From: Pseudooceanicola sp050897975
GTDB taxonomy: Bacteria; Pseudomonadota; Alphaproteobacteria; Rhodobacterales; Rhodobacteraceae
NCBI RefSeq assembly: GCF_050897975.1
Contig: NZ_JBPAXY010000002.1
Location: 594,542 to 658,541, forward strand
Length of the DNA stretch: 64,000 nucleotides
Direction of reading: 5' to 3'
Shown here in pieces: positions 26,015 through 36,172 of this stretch (its first letter is position 1; each line of letters opens with the position of its first letter). The notes beneath the pieces were generated by a model. That model was not told the origin of the DNA. It made no database searches and saw nothing but the letters and a program-made list of their open reading frames with translations. The translations under genes and the position numbers were made by a program.

Positions 26015-26062
26015 CGGCGGGACACCCCTCCCCAACGAGGGGCGCTTATCTGGAAGGTTAAG
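26015..26062 (+). promoter_or_regulatory. serC-motif-like leader RNA
   Basis: The leader directly before serC contains ACACCCCTC-cccaac-GAGGGG (stem 26025-26030 with 26037-26042) followed by CGCTTATCTGGAAGG. The position and the short stem recall the serC RNA motif described upstream of alphaproteobacterial serC-serA operons. I recall the motif only in outline, so this needs a covariance-model search. Confidence 0.5.
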
Positions 26063-26067
26063 TCATT

Positions 26068-27213
<1,146 letters not shown>

Positions 27214-27330
27214 ACCCGACGAATGGTGCCGGAGGCGGCGGGGAAACCCCCGCCCCCTGGCCGAGCTGACCGGTCGGGCGGGGAGATCCCCGCCTGCCAA
27301 CGCCCCCATTGCATCGAAGGAGCGCCTGAC

Positions 27331-28923
27331 ATGGCCCCCAAAGTTCTAATTTCCGACAAACTCTCCGCCGCCGCCGTGCAGATCTTCAAGGACCGCGGCA
27401 TCGACGTGGATTTCCAGCCCGACCTGGGCAAGGACAAGGACAAGCTGGCCGAGGTGATCGGCCAATATGATGGCCTGGCCATCCGTTCGGCCACCAAGGT
27501 GACCGAGAAGATCCTGGAAAACGCCACCAACCTGAAGGTGATCGGCCGCGCCGGCATCGGCACCGACAACATCGACAAGGAAGCCGCGTCGAAAAAGGGT
27601 GTCATCGTGATGAACACCCCCTTCGGCAACATGATCACGACCGCCGAACATGCCATCGCGATGATGTTCGCCGTGGCCCGCCAGATCCCCGAGGCCAGCG
27701 CCTCGACCCATGCGGGCAAGTGGGAGAAGTCGAAGTTCATGGGGGTCGAGCTGACCGGCAAGACCCTGGGCGTGATCGGCGCGGGCAACATCGGCGGCAT
27801 CGTCTGCAACCGTGCCCTGGGCCTGAAGATGAAGGTCGTCGCCTACGATCCCTTCCTGGGCGAGGAAAAGGCCACCAAGATGGGCGTCGAGAAGGTCGAG
27901 CTGGACGAGCTGCTGGAGCGCGCCGATTTCATCACCCTGCACGTGCCCTACACCGAGCAGACCGCCAATATCCTGTCGGCCGAGAACCTGGCCAAGACCA
28001 AGAAGGGCGTGCGCATCATCAACTGTGCCCGTGGCGGCCTGGTGGATGAAGAGGCCCTGGCCGAGCTGCTGAAATCCGGCCATGTGGCAGGCGCCGCCTT
28101 CGACGTGTTCAAGGAAGAGCCCGCCACCGAGAACCCGCTGTTCAACCTGCCCAACGTGGTCTGCACCCCGCACCTGGGCGCTGCCACCACCGAGGCACAG
28201 GAAAACGTCGCCCTGCAAGTGGCGGAGCAGATGTCCAACTACCTGCTGGACGGCGCCGTGGAAAACGCGCTGAACATGCCCTCGATGACCGCCGAGGAAG
28301 CCAAGGTGATGGGCCCCTGGGTCGACCTTGCCGGCCATATCGGCAACTTCATCGGCCAGCTGACCGACGAGCCGATCAAGGCGATCAACATCCTTTATGA
28401 TGGTGTCGCCTCGGAGATGAACCTGAAGGCGCTGAACTGCTCGGTGATCGCCGGGATCCTGAAGAAGGCCAACCCCGACGTGAACCTGGTCTCGGCCCCG
28501 GTCGTGGCGCAGGAACGTGGCATCCAGATCTCGACCACCAGCCAGGCCAAGGGCGGCACCTTCGACGGCTACGTGAAGGTGACCATCGTGACGCCCGAGC
28601 GCGAACGCTCCTGCGCGGGCACGGTCTTCTCGGATGGCAAGCCGCGCTTCATCCAGATCAAGGGCATCAACATCGACGCCGAGGTGGGCGAGCACATGCT
28701 CTACACCACCAACGAGGACGTGCCGGGCGTCATCGGCACCCTGGGGACCACCCTGGGCGAGAACGGCCAGAACATCGCCAACTTCACCCTGGGCCGGACG
28801 GCCACGGGCGCCCAGGCGATCGCGCTGCTCTATCTCGACGAGAAGGTGAAGCCCGAGACGGTGAAGGCGCTGCGCGAAACCGGCCTGTTCCAGCAGATCC
28901 GCCCGCTGGAATTTGCGGTCTGA
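27331..28923 (+). CDS. serA: D-3-phosphoglycerate dehydrogenase
   Basis: First committed step of serine synthesis: 3-phosphoglycerate to 3-phosphohydroxypyruvate with NAD. The 530-residue protein is the long SerA type: catalytic and Rossmann domains (GVIGAGNIGGIV near residue 148, INCARGGLVDE near 230, the catalytic His in CTPHLGAAT near 280), an intervening domain (about 320-450) and a C-terminal ACT domain (EDVPGVIGTLGTTLGENG onward) that usually mediates serine feedback. ATG at 27331 follows GAAGGAG. A longer frame to 27223 has no homologous sequence. Confidence 0.97.
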   Translation: MAPKVLISDKLSAAAVQIFKDRGIDVDFQPDLGKDKDKLAEVIGQYDGLAIRSATKVTEKILENATNLKVIGRAGIGTDNIDKEAASKKGVIVMNTPFGNMITTAEHAIAMMFAVARQIPEASASTHAGKWEKSKFMGVELTGKTLGVIGAGNIGGIVCNRALGLKMKVVAYDPFLGEEKATKMGVEKVELDELLERADFITLHVPYTEQTANILSAENLAKTKKGVRIINCARGGLVDEEALAELLKSGHVAGAAFDVFKEEPATENPLFNLPNVVCTPHLGAATTEAQENVALQVAEQMSNYLLDGAVENALNMPSMTAEEAKVMGPWVDLAGHIGNFIGQLTDEPIKAINILYDGVASEMNLKALNCSVIAGILKKANPDVNLVSAPVVAQERGIQISTTSQAKGGTFDGYVKVTIVTPERERSCAGTVFSDGKPRFIQIKGINIDAEVGEHMLYTTNEDVPGVIGTLGTTLGENGQNIANFTLGRTATGAQAIALLYLDEKVKPETVKALRETGLFQQIRPLEFAV

Positions 28924-28995
28924 TCCCGCTGGGATGATCTTCTGGGAAGGGCCGCGCCGCAGGGTGCGGCCCTTCTTCATTATGGGCGTCGCAGG

Positions 28996-29070
28996 GGTGG
29001 GGGCTCTGCCCCCCTTGAGCCCTCGCGGGCTCAATTCCCCCCGGGATATTTCTGGCAAACGAGAAGAGGG
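28996..29070 (+). repeat. Intergenic hairpin repeat, copy 1
   Basis: GGGGGCTCTGCCCCCC, then TTGAGCCC-tcgc-GGGCTCAA, then a C-run and CGGGATATTTCTGGCAAACGAGAA. The same three-part unit recurs at about 38.4, 43.8 and 49.6 kb in the same orientation. Here it lies about 75 bases after serA. The hairpins plus the following ATATTT stretch could act as a terminator or small-RNA element. Confidence 0.8.
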
Positions 29071-29210
29071 GGCGGGGCGCCTGTCGGGAGGGTTGCGCGC
29101 CGGGTCCGGACCGCGCGGGGCCAGGGCCTGTCATGAAAATGTGTCAGCCGGGCGCTGGTCATTGGCGGGCAAAGATGCTCCTTTTGCCGCAACGCAGAAA
29201 CGAGGGTGCC

Positions 29211-29966
29211 ATGACCATCTATGCCATTGGCGACATTCACGGACAGATCGGCATGTTGGAGGGCGCCCTGGCCCGGATCGCCGCCGATGGCGCCCAGGAC
29301 GGGCCGGGCGGGCCGGACGAGGTGATCTTTACCGGCGATCTGGTGGACCGGGGCCCCGAGGCCCGCGCCGTGATCGACCGGCTGATCGCAGGCCAGGCCG
29401 AGGGGCGGCGCTGGACCGTGATCCGGGGCAATCACGACACGATGTTCCGCCGCTTCCTGGCCAATGGCGAGCTGCATGACGACCGCATCCGGTCGGGCGC
29501 GCCCTGGACGCATTTCGCCCTGGGCGGATGTGCCACGCTGGAAAGCTATGGTGTGGCGACCGGGCCCGAGCGGTCGCCCGCCGATCTGTTCGCCGAGGCG
29601 CGCGAGAAGGTGCCGCAGGCGCATACCGAGTTCATCGACGCCATGCCGCTGTGGGCCGAGCGGGACGATCTGCTGTTTATCCATGCCGGGATCCGCCCCG
29701 GGATCCCCCTGGCCCGGCAGGACGAGCAGGATCTGATCTGGATCCGCGACGAGTTCTATGCCGAGACCGGCCCGCATCCCTGGCTGATCGTTCATGGCCA
29801 TACGATCGTCGATCAGGTCAGCCATTTCGGCAACCGCATCGACATCGACACCGGCGCCGGGGCCAGCGGCACGCCGCGCTTCCTGTCCGCCGTGGCCTTC
29901 GAGGGCCCCCGGGCCTTCGTGCTGAGCGAGGCGGGGCGCGCGCCGCTGCTGCCCGGCACGGAATAA
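29211..29966 (+). CDS. Metallophosphoesterase (serine/threonine phosphatase or ApaH-like)
   Basis: A 251-residue calcineurin-fold phosphatase. Metal-binding motifs are in order: AIGDIHGQ (residues 5-12), TGDLVDRGP (about 44), IRGNHD (about 71), the HAG of FIHAGIRPG (about 160) and HGHTIV (about 195). The set fits bacterial PPP-type phosphatases such as diadenosine tetraphosphatase-like or PrpE-like enzymes; the in vivo substrate is open. ATG at 29211 follows a weak CGAGGG site. Longer upstream frames have no family sequence. No operon partners. Confidence 0.88.
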   Translation: MTIYAIGDIHGQIGMLEGALARIAADGAQDGPGGPDEVIFTGDLVDRGPEARAVIDRLIAGQAEGRRWTVIRGNHDTMFRRFLANGELHDDRIRSGAPWTHFALGGCATLESYGVATGPERSPADLFAEAREKVPQAHTEFIDAMPLWAERDDLLFIHAGIRPGIPLARQDEQDLIWIRDEFYAETGPHPWLIVHGHTIVDQVSHFGNRIDIDTGAGASGTPRFLSAVAFEGPRAFVLSEAGRAPLLPGTE

Positions 29967-30036
29967 CGCACCGTCACTGTCGCCAAGGGGCAGCGCGGTG
30001 GTAGGGTCTGCGCGAAATCACGTTCGGGAGGATCTC

Positions 30037-31215
30037 ATGGACGATATCGTCATTCTTAGCGGTGCGCGCACCGCCATCGGCACCTTCGGCGGCAGCCTGG
30101 CCGGTGTCAGCCCCATCGAGCTGGGCACCATCGTCACCAAGGCCGCGCTGGAGCGCGCGGGCGTCGAGGGCGCCCAGATCGGCCATGTCGTCTTTGGCCA
30201 TGTGATCAACACCGAGCCGCGCGACATGTACGTCAGCCGCGTCGCCGCCATGCAGGCAGGCATCCCCGACACGACGCCGGCGATGAACGTGAACCGCCTC
30301 TGTGGCTCTGGCGCCCAGGCCATCGTGTCCGCCGCGCAGTCGCTGATGCTGGGCGATGCCGATTTCGCCGTCGCGGGCGGGGCCGAGAACATGTCGCGCT
30401 CGCCCTATATCATCCAGGGGCAACGCTGGGGCACCAAGATGGGCGACGTGAAGACGCTGGACATGATGCTGGGGGCGCTGAACTGTCCCTTCGGCACCGG
30501 CCATATGGGCGTCACCGCCGAGAACGTGGCGGCCGAGACCACGATCACCCGCGAGGATCAGGACGCCTTTGCCCTGGAAAGCCAGCGCCGCGCGGGCGCG
30601 GCCATCGAGGCGGGCTATTTCGCCGAGCAGATCGTGCCGGTGCCGGTGAAGGTGAAGCGGCAAGAGGTCGAGTTTGCGACCGACGAACACGCCAAGCCCG
30701 GCACCACCGCCGAGGTTCTGGCCGGTCTGCGCCCCGCCTTCCAGAAGAACGGCACGGTGACGGCGGGCAATGCCTCGGGCCTGAACGACGGGGCGGGGGC
30801 GCTGGTGCTGGCCCGCGCCTCGGCCGCCGAGGCCGCCGGTCTGAAGCCGCGCGCGCGGATCCTGGGCTATGCCCATGCGGGGGTGCGCCCCGAGGTGATG
30901 GGCGTGGGCCCGATCCCGGCGGTGGAAAAGCTGCTGGCCAAGACCGGGCTGAAGGCGGCGGACTTCGACGTGATCGAATCGAACGAGGCCTTCGCCGCCC
31001 AGGCCATCGCGGTGAACCGCGCCCTGGGTCTGGACACTGCCAAGGTGAACCCCAATGGCGGCGCCATCGCCCTGGGCCACCCGGTGGGCGCCACCGGCGC
31101 GATCATCACCGTCAAGGCGCTGTATGAGCTGGAGCGGATCGGCGGATCCAAGGCGCTGATCACCATGTGCATTGGCGGCGGTCAGGGCATTGCCCTTGCG
31201 ATCGAGCGCCTGTGA
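30037..31215 (+). CDS. Acetyl-CoA acetyltransferase (thiolase II type)
   Basis: A 392-residue thiolase that condenses two acetyl-CoA to acetoacetyl-CoA or runs the reverse reaction, as in polyhydroxybutyrate metabolism or beta-oxidation. The acyl-accepting cysteine is in NRLCGSGAQAI (about residue 89), the catalytic histidine in GHPVGATGA (about 348) and the second cysteine in MCIGGGQG (about 378). The ATG follows GGGAGG. No phaB is adjacent, so the specific pathway (PhaA-, AtoB- or BktB-like) is undecided. A strong bidirectional terminator follows. Confidence 0.93.
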   Translation: MDDIVILSGARTAIGTFGGSLAGVSPIELGTIVTKAALERAGVEGAQIGHVVFGHVINTEPRDMYVSRVAAMQAGIPDTTPAMNVNRLCGSGAQAIVSAAQSLMLGDADFAVAGGAENMSRSPYIIQGQRWGTKMGDVKTLDMMLGALNCPFGTGHMGVTAENVAAETTITREDQDAFALESQRRAGAAIEAGYFAEQIVPVPVKVKRQEVEFATDEHAKPGTTAEVLAGLRPAFQKNGTVTAGNASGLNDGAGALVLARASAAEAAGLKPRARILGYAHAGVRPEVMGVGPIPAVEKLLAKTGLKAADFDVIESNEAFAAQAIAVNRALGLDTAKVNPNGGAIALGHPVGATGAIITVKALYELERIGGSKALITMCIGGGQGIALAIERL

Positions 31216-31249
31216 TTATTTTTTGGCTCTAAATACTCTCGCCGAAGGC

Positions 31250-31280
31250 AAAGGCGCGCCCCCTGGGGCGCGCCTTTTTC
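31250..31280. terminator. Bidirectional terminator between thiolase and nucleobase permease
   Basis: AAAGGCGCGCCCC (31250-31262) pairs with GGGGCGCGCCTTT (31265-31277), followed by TTC on the plus strand; the left arm gives a T-run on the other strand too. It separates two convergent genes. Confidence 0.88.
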
Positions 31281-31299
31281 ATTTCCGAAGGTCCGCCGC

Positions 31300-32709
31300 T
31301 CAGGCGGCGTCGGACTTGTGCGCTTCGGCTTCGGCCTCCGCCTCGGCGTGCTCTTCCGGGGTTTCCTCGGGCAGCACCAGGTTCAGCAGGATCGACAGGC
31401 CGGCGGCGGGCAGCAGGCCCGAGGTCAGCAGGATCTGCAAGGTGCGCGGCAGGTGTTGCAGCGCCGAGGGCTCCAGTTGCAGGCCAAAGCCCACCGACAG
31501 GGACACCGCCAGGATGATCATGTTGCGGCGGTTCCAGACCACATCGGACAGCATGTTGATGCCCGAGGCCGCGACCATGCCGAACATCACGATGACGCCG
31601 CCGCCCAACACGTTGATCGGCACCGTGTTGATGATTGCGCCCACCTTGGGGATCAGCCCGCAGAGGATCAGGAAGACCGCGCCGATGGTCACCACGTGGC
31701 GGCTCATCACGCCGGTCATGGCGATCAGGCCGACGTTCTGGCTGAAGGAGGTGTTAGGCAGCCCGCCGAAAACCCCGGCCAGGGCCGAGCCGAAGCCATC
31801 GGCGAAGGTCGCGCCCTGGATCTCCTTGTCGGTCGCCTCGCGGCCCGCGCCGCCCTTGGTGATGCCCGAGGTGTCGCCCACCGTCTCGATGGCCGAGATG
31901 ATCGCCATAAAGCACATGCCAACGACGATGGCCGGGTCAAAGGACATGCCCCAGGAAAACGGCATCGGCAGGTCGAAGATCGCCGCCCGGCCCACGTTGC
32001 CAAAGCTGACCTGGCCCATCAGGGCCGCCACGCCATAGCCCGCCAGGATGCCGATCAGCACCGAGGCCACGGACAGAAGGCCCTTGGTGAAGAAGGACAG
32101 CGACAGGGCAACCACGATCACCACCAGCGCCGGGATCCACATGGCGGCGGTGCCGAACTCGGGCTTGCCGACCAGGGGCACGCCGCCTGCGGCATACTGG
32201 ATCCCGGTCTTCAGCAGGGCCAGGCCGATCATCAGCACGATCAGCCCGGTGACCAGCGGCGGCAGGGCAAAGCGCAGCCGCCCGATGAAGAAGCCGATGC
32301 AGAAGTGGAACATGCCGCCGATCACCACCCCGGTCATCAGCGCCGCCATGCCATCGACGCCGCGCCCGGCGACCGCCGGGATCATCACCGGCAGGAAGGC
32401 AAAGGAGGTGCCCTGCACGATCGGCAGCCGCGCCCCGATGGGGCCCGCGCCGATGGTCTGGAACAGCGTGGCAATGCCCGCGAACAGCATCGCCATCTGG
32501 ATCATGTAGGTCATGTCGGGGAAGCCAAGCGCCCCCTGATCCGAGCCGAAGCCGAAGCCCGCCGCGCCTGCGATGATGATCGAGGGCGTCACGTTCGAGG
32601 CGAACATCGCCAGGACGTGCTGGATGCCCAGCGGAACCGCATCGCCAAGCGGCGGCATGTAATTCGGGTCGCGAAGCTGTTCCGCGGTGCCCAAGGAACT
32701 CTTGGTCAT
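31300..32709 (-). CDS. Xanthine/uracil/urate permease (NCS2 family)
   Basis: A 469-residue membrane protein with about 12-14 spans. NCS2 signatures are present: QHVLAMFASNVTPSIIIAGA near the start, the QxxP-like block in FADGFGSALAGVFGGLPNTSFSQNVG, where SFSQNVG is typical of the xanthine/uric-acid branch, and MxGVxSR. It is the last gene of the minus-strand ureide operon, 49 bases after allA, so purine (xanthine or urate) import is likely. The ATG at 32709 is preferred over a TTG-like longer start. Confidence 0.92.
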   Translation of the reverse strand: MTKSSLGTAEQLRDPNYMPPLGDAVPLGIQHVLAMFASNVTPSIIIAGAAGFGFGSDQGALGFPDMTYMIQMAMLFAGIATLFQTIGAGPIGARLPIVQGTSFAFLPVMIPAVAGRGVDGMAALMTGVVIGGMFHFCIGFFIGRLRFALPPLVTGLIVLMIGLALLKTGIQYAAGGVPLVGKPEFGTAAMWIPALVVIVVALSLSFFTKGLLSVASVLIGILAGYGVAALMGQVSFGNVGRAAIFDLPMPFSWGMSFDPAIVVGMCFMAIISAIETVGDTSGITKGGAGREATDKEIQGATFADGFGSALAGVFGGLPNTSFSQNVGLIAMTGVMSRHVVTIGAVFLILCGLIPKVGAIINTVPINVLGGGVIVMFGMVAASGINMLSDVVWNRRNMIILAVSLSVGFGLQLEPSALQHLPRTLQILLTSGLLPAAGLSILLNLVLPEETPEEHAEAEAEAEAHKSDAA

Positions 32710-32758
32710 TGTCACTTCCCCTGTTGTGATCACGGGCCCCTCTTGACGGGGGCGTATG

Positions 32759-33256
32759 TCACAAGGTGACAGTAAAGGGCCGGTCGAGGAAGTGTTCTTG
32801 CAGGTTGGGGGTGGCGCCGATGCGGTCGATCACCGCGAAAAGGCCCGGTTCTGCCAAAGGCGTAAGCACCCCGTGCCAGGTGCCGCGGTGGAAATTCACC
32901 GCCTGGCCCGGTTCGGGCAGAAAGGCCTGGGGCGCGCCGGGTACGCCGCCCGCGTCGGGGGCGACGATCACCAGCCAGGGCGCGGCGGTCATCGGCACGA
33001 AGGCCTGGCTGCCCTCGGGGTGCCGCTCCAGCAGGTCGCAGGCATAGGGCAGGGCGCGGGCCCGGGCGCGGAAGATCGAGATGCCTGCGCGCCCCTCGGG
33101 GCCGAAATCCAGGGTGGCGCGGTCGTGGTAACGCTCGCACATCCCGGCATTGATCAGCTTGTCATAGCTGTCGGTGACCTCCAGCACGTCGCCGAAGGGC
33201 GCGAAGGCCTCCGCCGTCAGCGGCACGGCGCGGATCGAGGTCACCGGGGCGCTCAT
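32759..33256 (-). CDS. allA: Ureidoglycolate lyase
   Basis: Cleaves ureidoglycolate to glyoxylate and urea, the last step of the allantoin path. The 165-residue cupin-like protein shows the family start PLTAEAFAPFGDVLEV, then ERHPEGSQAFVPM, GQAVNFHRGTWHGVLTPL and a C-terminal RIG strand. Length is standard (about 160-170). Its start overlaps the end of the allantoicase gene by four bases, so both enzymes are made together. Confidence 0.95.
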   Translation of the reverse strand: MSAPVTSIRAVPLTAEAFAPFGDVLEVTDSYDKLINAGMCERYHDRATLDFGPEGRAGISIFRARARALPYACDLLERHPEGSQAFVPMTAAPWLVIVAPDAGGVPGAPQAFLPEPGQAVNFHRGTWHGVLTPLAEPGLFAVIDRIGATPNLQEHFLDRPFTVTL

Positions 33257-34284
33257 TTGCCCTGCCAGACCGGCTTGCCCCACATGCGCAGGCGCGAGAT
33301 GCCGCCATCGGGGTGGATGTTCAGCCGGATATGGGTCACCGGGCCGATGTCCTTCACCTCGTCGGTGAAGTTGTGGATCGCGTCGGGGCCCAGTTTCAGC
33401 CGCGGCAGCAGCTCTTCCCAGAACATCGAGGAGGTGACCAGCGCATCGGTCAGCCCGTCGCCGAAGTTCGACATGTCGGCGGCCTGGATACGGCAGGCGT
33501 CGGGGTAGTTGCCCTTGTAGTGCTTGGTGTCCACCTCGATCCCCGAGACGGTGCCACGGGCACCCAGGGCGATGATCATCCAGTCGTAGCCGGGTTCACG
33601 GCGCCGCCGGGTTTCCCAGCCGTCGCCCATGTCGCGGCCCCGGCCCGGGGCCAGGATACGGTTGTAATCGCCATAGTGGGCATCCGAGAAGGCCAGCACC
33701 CGGCCGCCGTTCAGCGCCGAGGCCAGGTCGATCTGTTCGGTGCCCTCGTTCGAGGGATCCAGTTCCGGCACGCCATAGACCCGCAGGCGGGCGACGCCGC
33801 CGTCGGGGTAGATATGCAGGCGCAGGTGGGTCCAGCTTTCATAGCTTTCGCAGCGGAAATAGTGGTGATCCGAGGCCGACAGCGGCTTGTTCGGCAGGAT
33901 CTCGACCCAGCGGGTGGCATCGGTCGGGTCGCCGTTGAGGCAGGTGCAGGCCTCGATCCGCGCGGCGGGGGCGTAGTTGCCGGTAAAGTGGCTGGTGTCG
34001 ATGTCGAAGCCCAGGATGCGCCCGGCGGCGGCCAGCTTGATGACCGCGCTGTCGTGACCGGCCCCGCGGCGGCGGCGGGTTTCCCAGCCGTCCATCCACT
34101 TGCCGTTGTCATCGTAGAGATCCGGAAAGAACTCGGCCGGGGCGTCCTTCAGCATCCGCTCGAGCGGGGCGAAGAATTCGTCGCTGGCCCAGATGGCCTT
34201 GGCGCCCAGCCCTTCGGAGGCCAGGTTGATTCCGGTCCGCACGAACAGCGGCACATTGGGGTCGATACGGTCGATTGTCGTCAT
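33253..34284 (-). CDS. alc: Allantoicase
   Basis: Hydrolyses allantoate to ureidoglycolate and urea. The 343-residue protein is a tandem repeat of the allantoicase domain; each half contains GDGWETRRRREPGYDW or its counterpart GWETRRRRGAGHDSAVIKL, followed by the EVDTKHYKGNYPD / DIDTSHFTGNYAP strand pair. That duplicated architecture is the family's hallmark. It shares one base with the upstream PuuE-UraD gene and overlaps allA. Confidence 0.96.
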   Translation of the reverse strand: MTTIDRIDPNVPLFVRTGINLASEGLGAKAIWASDEFFAPLERMLKDAPAEFFPDLYDDNGKWMDGWETRRRRGAGHDSAVIKLAAAGRILGFDIDTSHFTGNYAPAARIEACTCLNGDPTDATRWVEILPNKPLSASDHHYFRCESYESWTHLRLHIYPDGGVARLRVYGVPELDPSNEGTEQIDLASALNGGRVLAFSDAHYGDYNRILAPGRGRDMGDGWETRRRREPGYDWMIIALGARGTVSGIEVDTKHYKGNYPDACRIQAADMSNFGDGLTDALVTSSMFWEELLPRLKLGPDAIHNFTDEVKDIGPVTHIRLNIHPDGGISRLRMWGKPVWQGK

Positions 34285-35705
34285 CAGCTATCCGGTAGCA
34301 GGGCCGCCAGACGGTGATACGCGATGCGTTCGACCTGGCGACAGGCGGCGTTGAATTCGGTGGTACGGTCATGGGCGAGACGGCGCGTCATCGCCTCCAT
34401 GATCGTGGCCTTGGTATTCTCCTTTGCGGAGATAATAAAGGGGAAGCCAAACTTTTCCGTATAGAGCGTGTTGTGCTCGGTGAAGAAGGCGCGCTCTTCA
34501 TCGGTCAGCGCCAGCAGGCCCGCGCCGGACTGTTCATCCTCGCTTTCCGCCGTCAGCCGCTTGGCATCGGCCAGCTTGCCCGCCAGGTCGGGGTGGGCGG
34601 TCAGCACCTGTAGGCGTTCCTCGTCCGAGGCGGTGCGGAAGACACGCACCAGCGCGCTCCACAGCCCCTTGGCGCGGTCGTGGACCGGGCCCAGCTCGCC
34701 CTCCCAGGCGCGTTCCGCGACCCAGGGGGAATGCTCGTAGATGCTGCCGAACAGGCGCAGGAACTCTTCCTTGCCCATCTGGCTGGGCACCAGGGCGGGG
34801 GTCACATGGGGGTGTTCGGCGGCCCAGTGGTCGTGAATGTCGATGCGGCGCGGGAACCAGACATCGCCCTTCGACTGGGCATAGTCGATGAACTTGCGCA
34901 GCGCGGCGATGCGGCCCGGACGGCCCAGCAGGCGGCAGTGCATCCCGATCGAGACCATCTTGGCCGACCCGGCCTCGCCCTCGGCGTAAAGCTCGTCAAA
35001 GGCGGCCTTGAGGTACTCAAAGAACTCTTCCTGGCCGCCAAAGGTGGCGGGCCCGGCAAAGCGCATGTCGTTGGTGTCCATCGTGTAGGGGATGACCAGG
35101 GTGCGGTGGCCGTCGAAATCGCCCCAATAGGGCAGGTCGTCGTCAATCGTGTCGCTGACCCATTTCATCCCCAGTTCGGCGGCCAGTTTCACCGTGTTCA
35201 TGGAACAGCGCCCGGTGTACCAACCCTCGGGCTTCTCGCCGGTCACCTCTTCATGCAGGGCGATGGCGTCGAGCATGGCCGCGCGTTCCTCGGCCTCGGG
35301 CATGTCCTTGTGTTCGATCCATTTCTTGCCGTGGCTGGCGATCTCCCATCCGGCCTCTTGCATGGCCCAGACCTGTTCCGGGCTGCGCGCCAAGGCATCG
35401 GTCACGCCGTAGACGGTCAGCGGGATCCCCTTTTCGGTGAACAGCCGATGGATCCGCCAGAAACCGGCGCGGGCGCCGTATTCATAGACCGATTCCATGT
35501 TCCAATGGCGCTTGCCCTCCCACGGCGTGGCGCCGATCACCTCGGACAGGAAGGCCTCCGACGCCGGATCACCGTGCAGGATGTTGTTCTCGCCCCCTTC
35601 CTCGTAGTTCAGCACGAAAGAGACCGCGACCTTGGCACCGCCCGGCCAGCGGGCATCGGGCGGGGTGGGGCCGTAGCCGATCATGTTGCGCGGATAGCGG
35701 TTCAT
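34284..35705 (-). CDS. Fused allantoinase (PuuE type) and OHCU decarboxylase
   Basis: Two consecutive purine-path enzymes in one 473-residue chain. Residues about 1-305 are a PuuE-type allantoinase of the polysaccharide-deacetylase fold (start RYPRNMIGYGPTPPDARWPGG region, VSFVLNYEEGGE, ASHGKKWIEH). Residues about 310-473 are the UraD decarboxylase that turns OHCU into S-allantoin (AHPDLAGKL with the catalytic His, SGAGL, KFGFPFIISAK). The fusion is known in proteobacteria. The ATG at 35705 gives the PuuE family start. It is the first gene of the operon, divergent from uraH. Confidence 0.94.
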   Translation of the reverse strand: MNRYPRNMIGYGPTPPDARWPGGAKVAVSFVLNYEEGGENNILHGDPASEAFLSEVIGATPWEGKRHWNMESVYEYGARAGFWRIHRLFTEKGIPLTVYGVTDALARSPEQVWAMQEAGWEIASHGKKWIEHKDMPEAEERAAMLDAIALHEEVTGEKPEGWYTGRCSMNTVKLAAELGMKWVSDTIDDDLPYWGDFDGHRTLVIPYTMDTNDMRFAGPATFGGQEEFFEYLKAAFDELYAEGEAGSAKMVSIGMHCRLLGRPGRIAALRKFIDYAQSKGDVWFPRRIDIHDHWAAEHPHVTPALVPSQMGKEEFLRLFGSIYEHSPWVAERAWEGELGPVHDRAKGLWSALVRVFRTASDEERLQVLTAHPDLAGKLADAKRLTAESEDEQSGAGLLALTDEERAFFTEHNTLYTEKFGFPFIISAKENTKATIMEAMTRRLAHDRTTEFNAACRQVERIAYHRLAALLPDS

Positions 35706-35794
35706 GTGGTTGTCTCCGTCTGCATCTGGGGCGCGGGCATCTTTGACGCCGGGCCCTGGGGCGCTCAAGGGGAATTTGGCAAAAGGGGGCCGGA

Positions 35795-36154
35795 ATGGCC
35801 GAGGGTTACCTGACGACGCATGTTCTTGATACGGCAAGAGGCGTTCCGGCGGCGGGGATGGAGGTGGTTCTGTACCGCCTGGCAGAGGGCACACGGGACG
35901 AGCTGGCGCGGATGGTGACCAATGCCGACGGGCGCACCGACAGCCCGATCCTGCCCGCCGCGCATTTCGCCTGCGGCACCTACGAGCTGGAGTTTCACGC
36001 CGGCGCCTATCTGGACGCCAGCGGCGCGGCGCCGGAAGAGCCGCGGTTCCTGGACGTGGTGCCGATCCGTTTCGGCATCTCGGATCCGGCGGCGCATTAT
36101 CACGTGCCGCTGCTGATCTCGCCCTTCGGGATGAGCACCTATCGCGGCAGCTAA
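35795..36154 (+). CDS. uraH: 5-Hydroxyisourate hydrolase (transthyretin-like)
   Basis: Hydrolyses 5-hydroxyisourate to OHCU, which UraD then decarboxylates. The 119-residue protein has the family's three signature blocks: THVLDTARGVPA near residue 8 with the catalytic His, the central R-containing TNADGRTD, and the C-terminal YRGS tetrapeptide that distinguishes the enzyme from vertebrate transthyretin. It lies 89 bases from the divergent puuE-uraD gene, so both can share control. Confidence 0.97.
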   Translation: MAEGYLTTHVLDTARGVPAAGMEVVLYRLAEGTRDELARMVTNADGRTDSPILPAAHFACGTYELEFHAGAYLDASGAAPEEPRFLDVVPIRFGISDPAAHYHVPLLISPFGMSTYRGS

Positions 36155-36172
36155 GCGCGCGCCCTGGCGGGG

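Noticed and set aside
24302..26035. A 577-codon minus-strand frame opposite the acyl-CoA synthetase
   Set aside because: Antisense shadow; the plus strand carries all ANL-family motifs.
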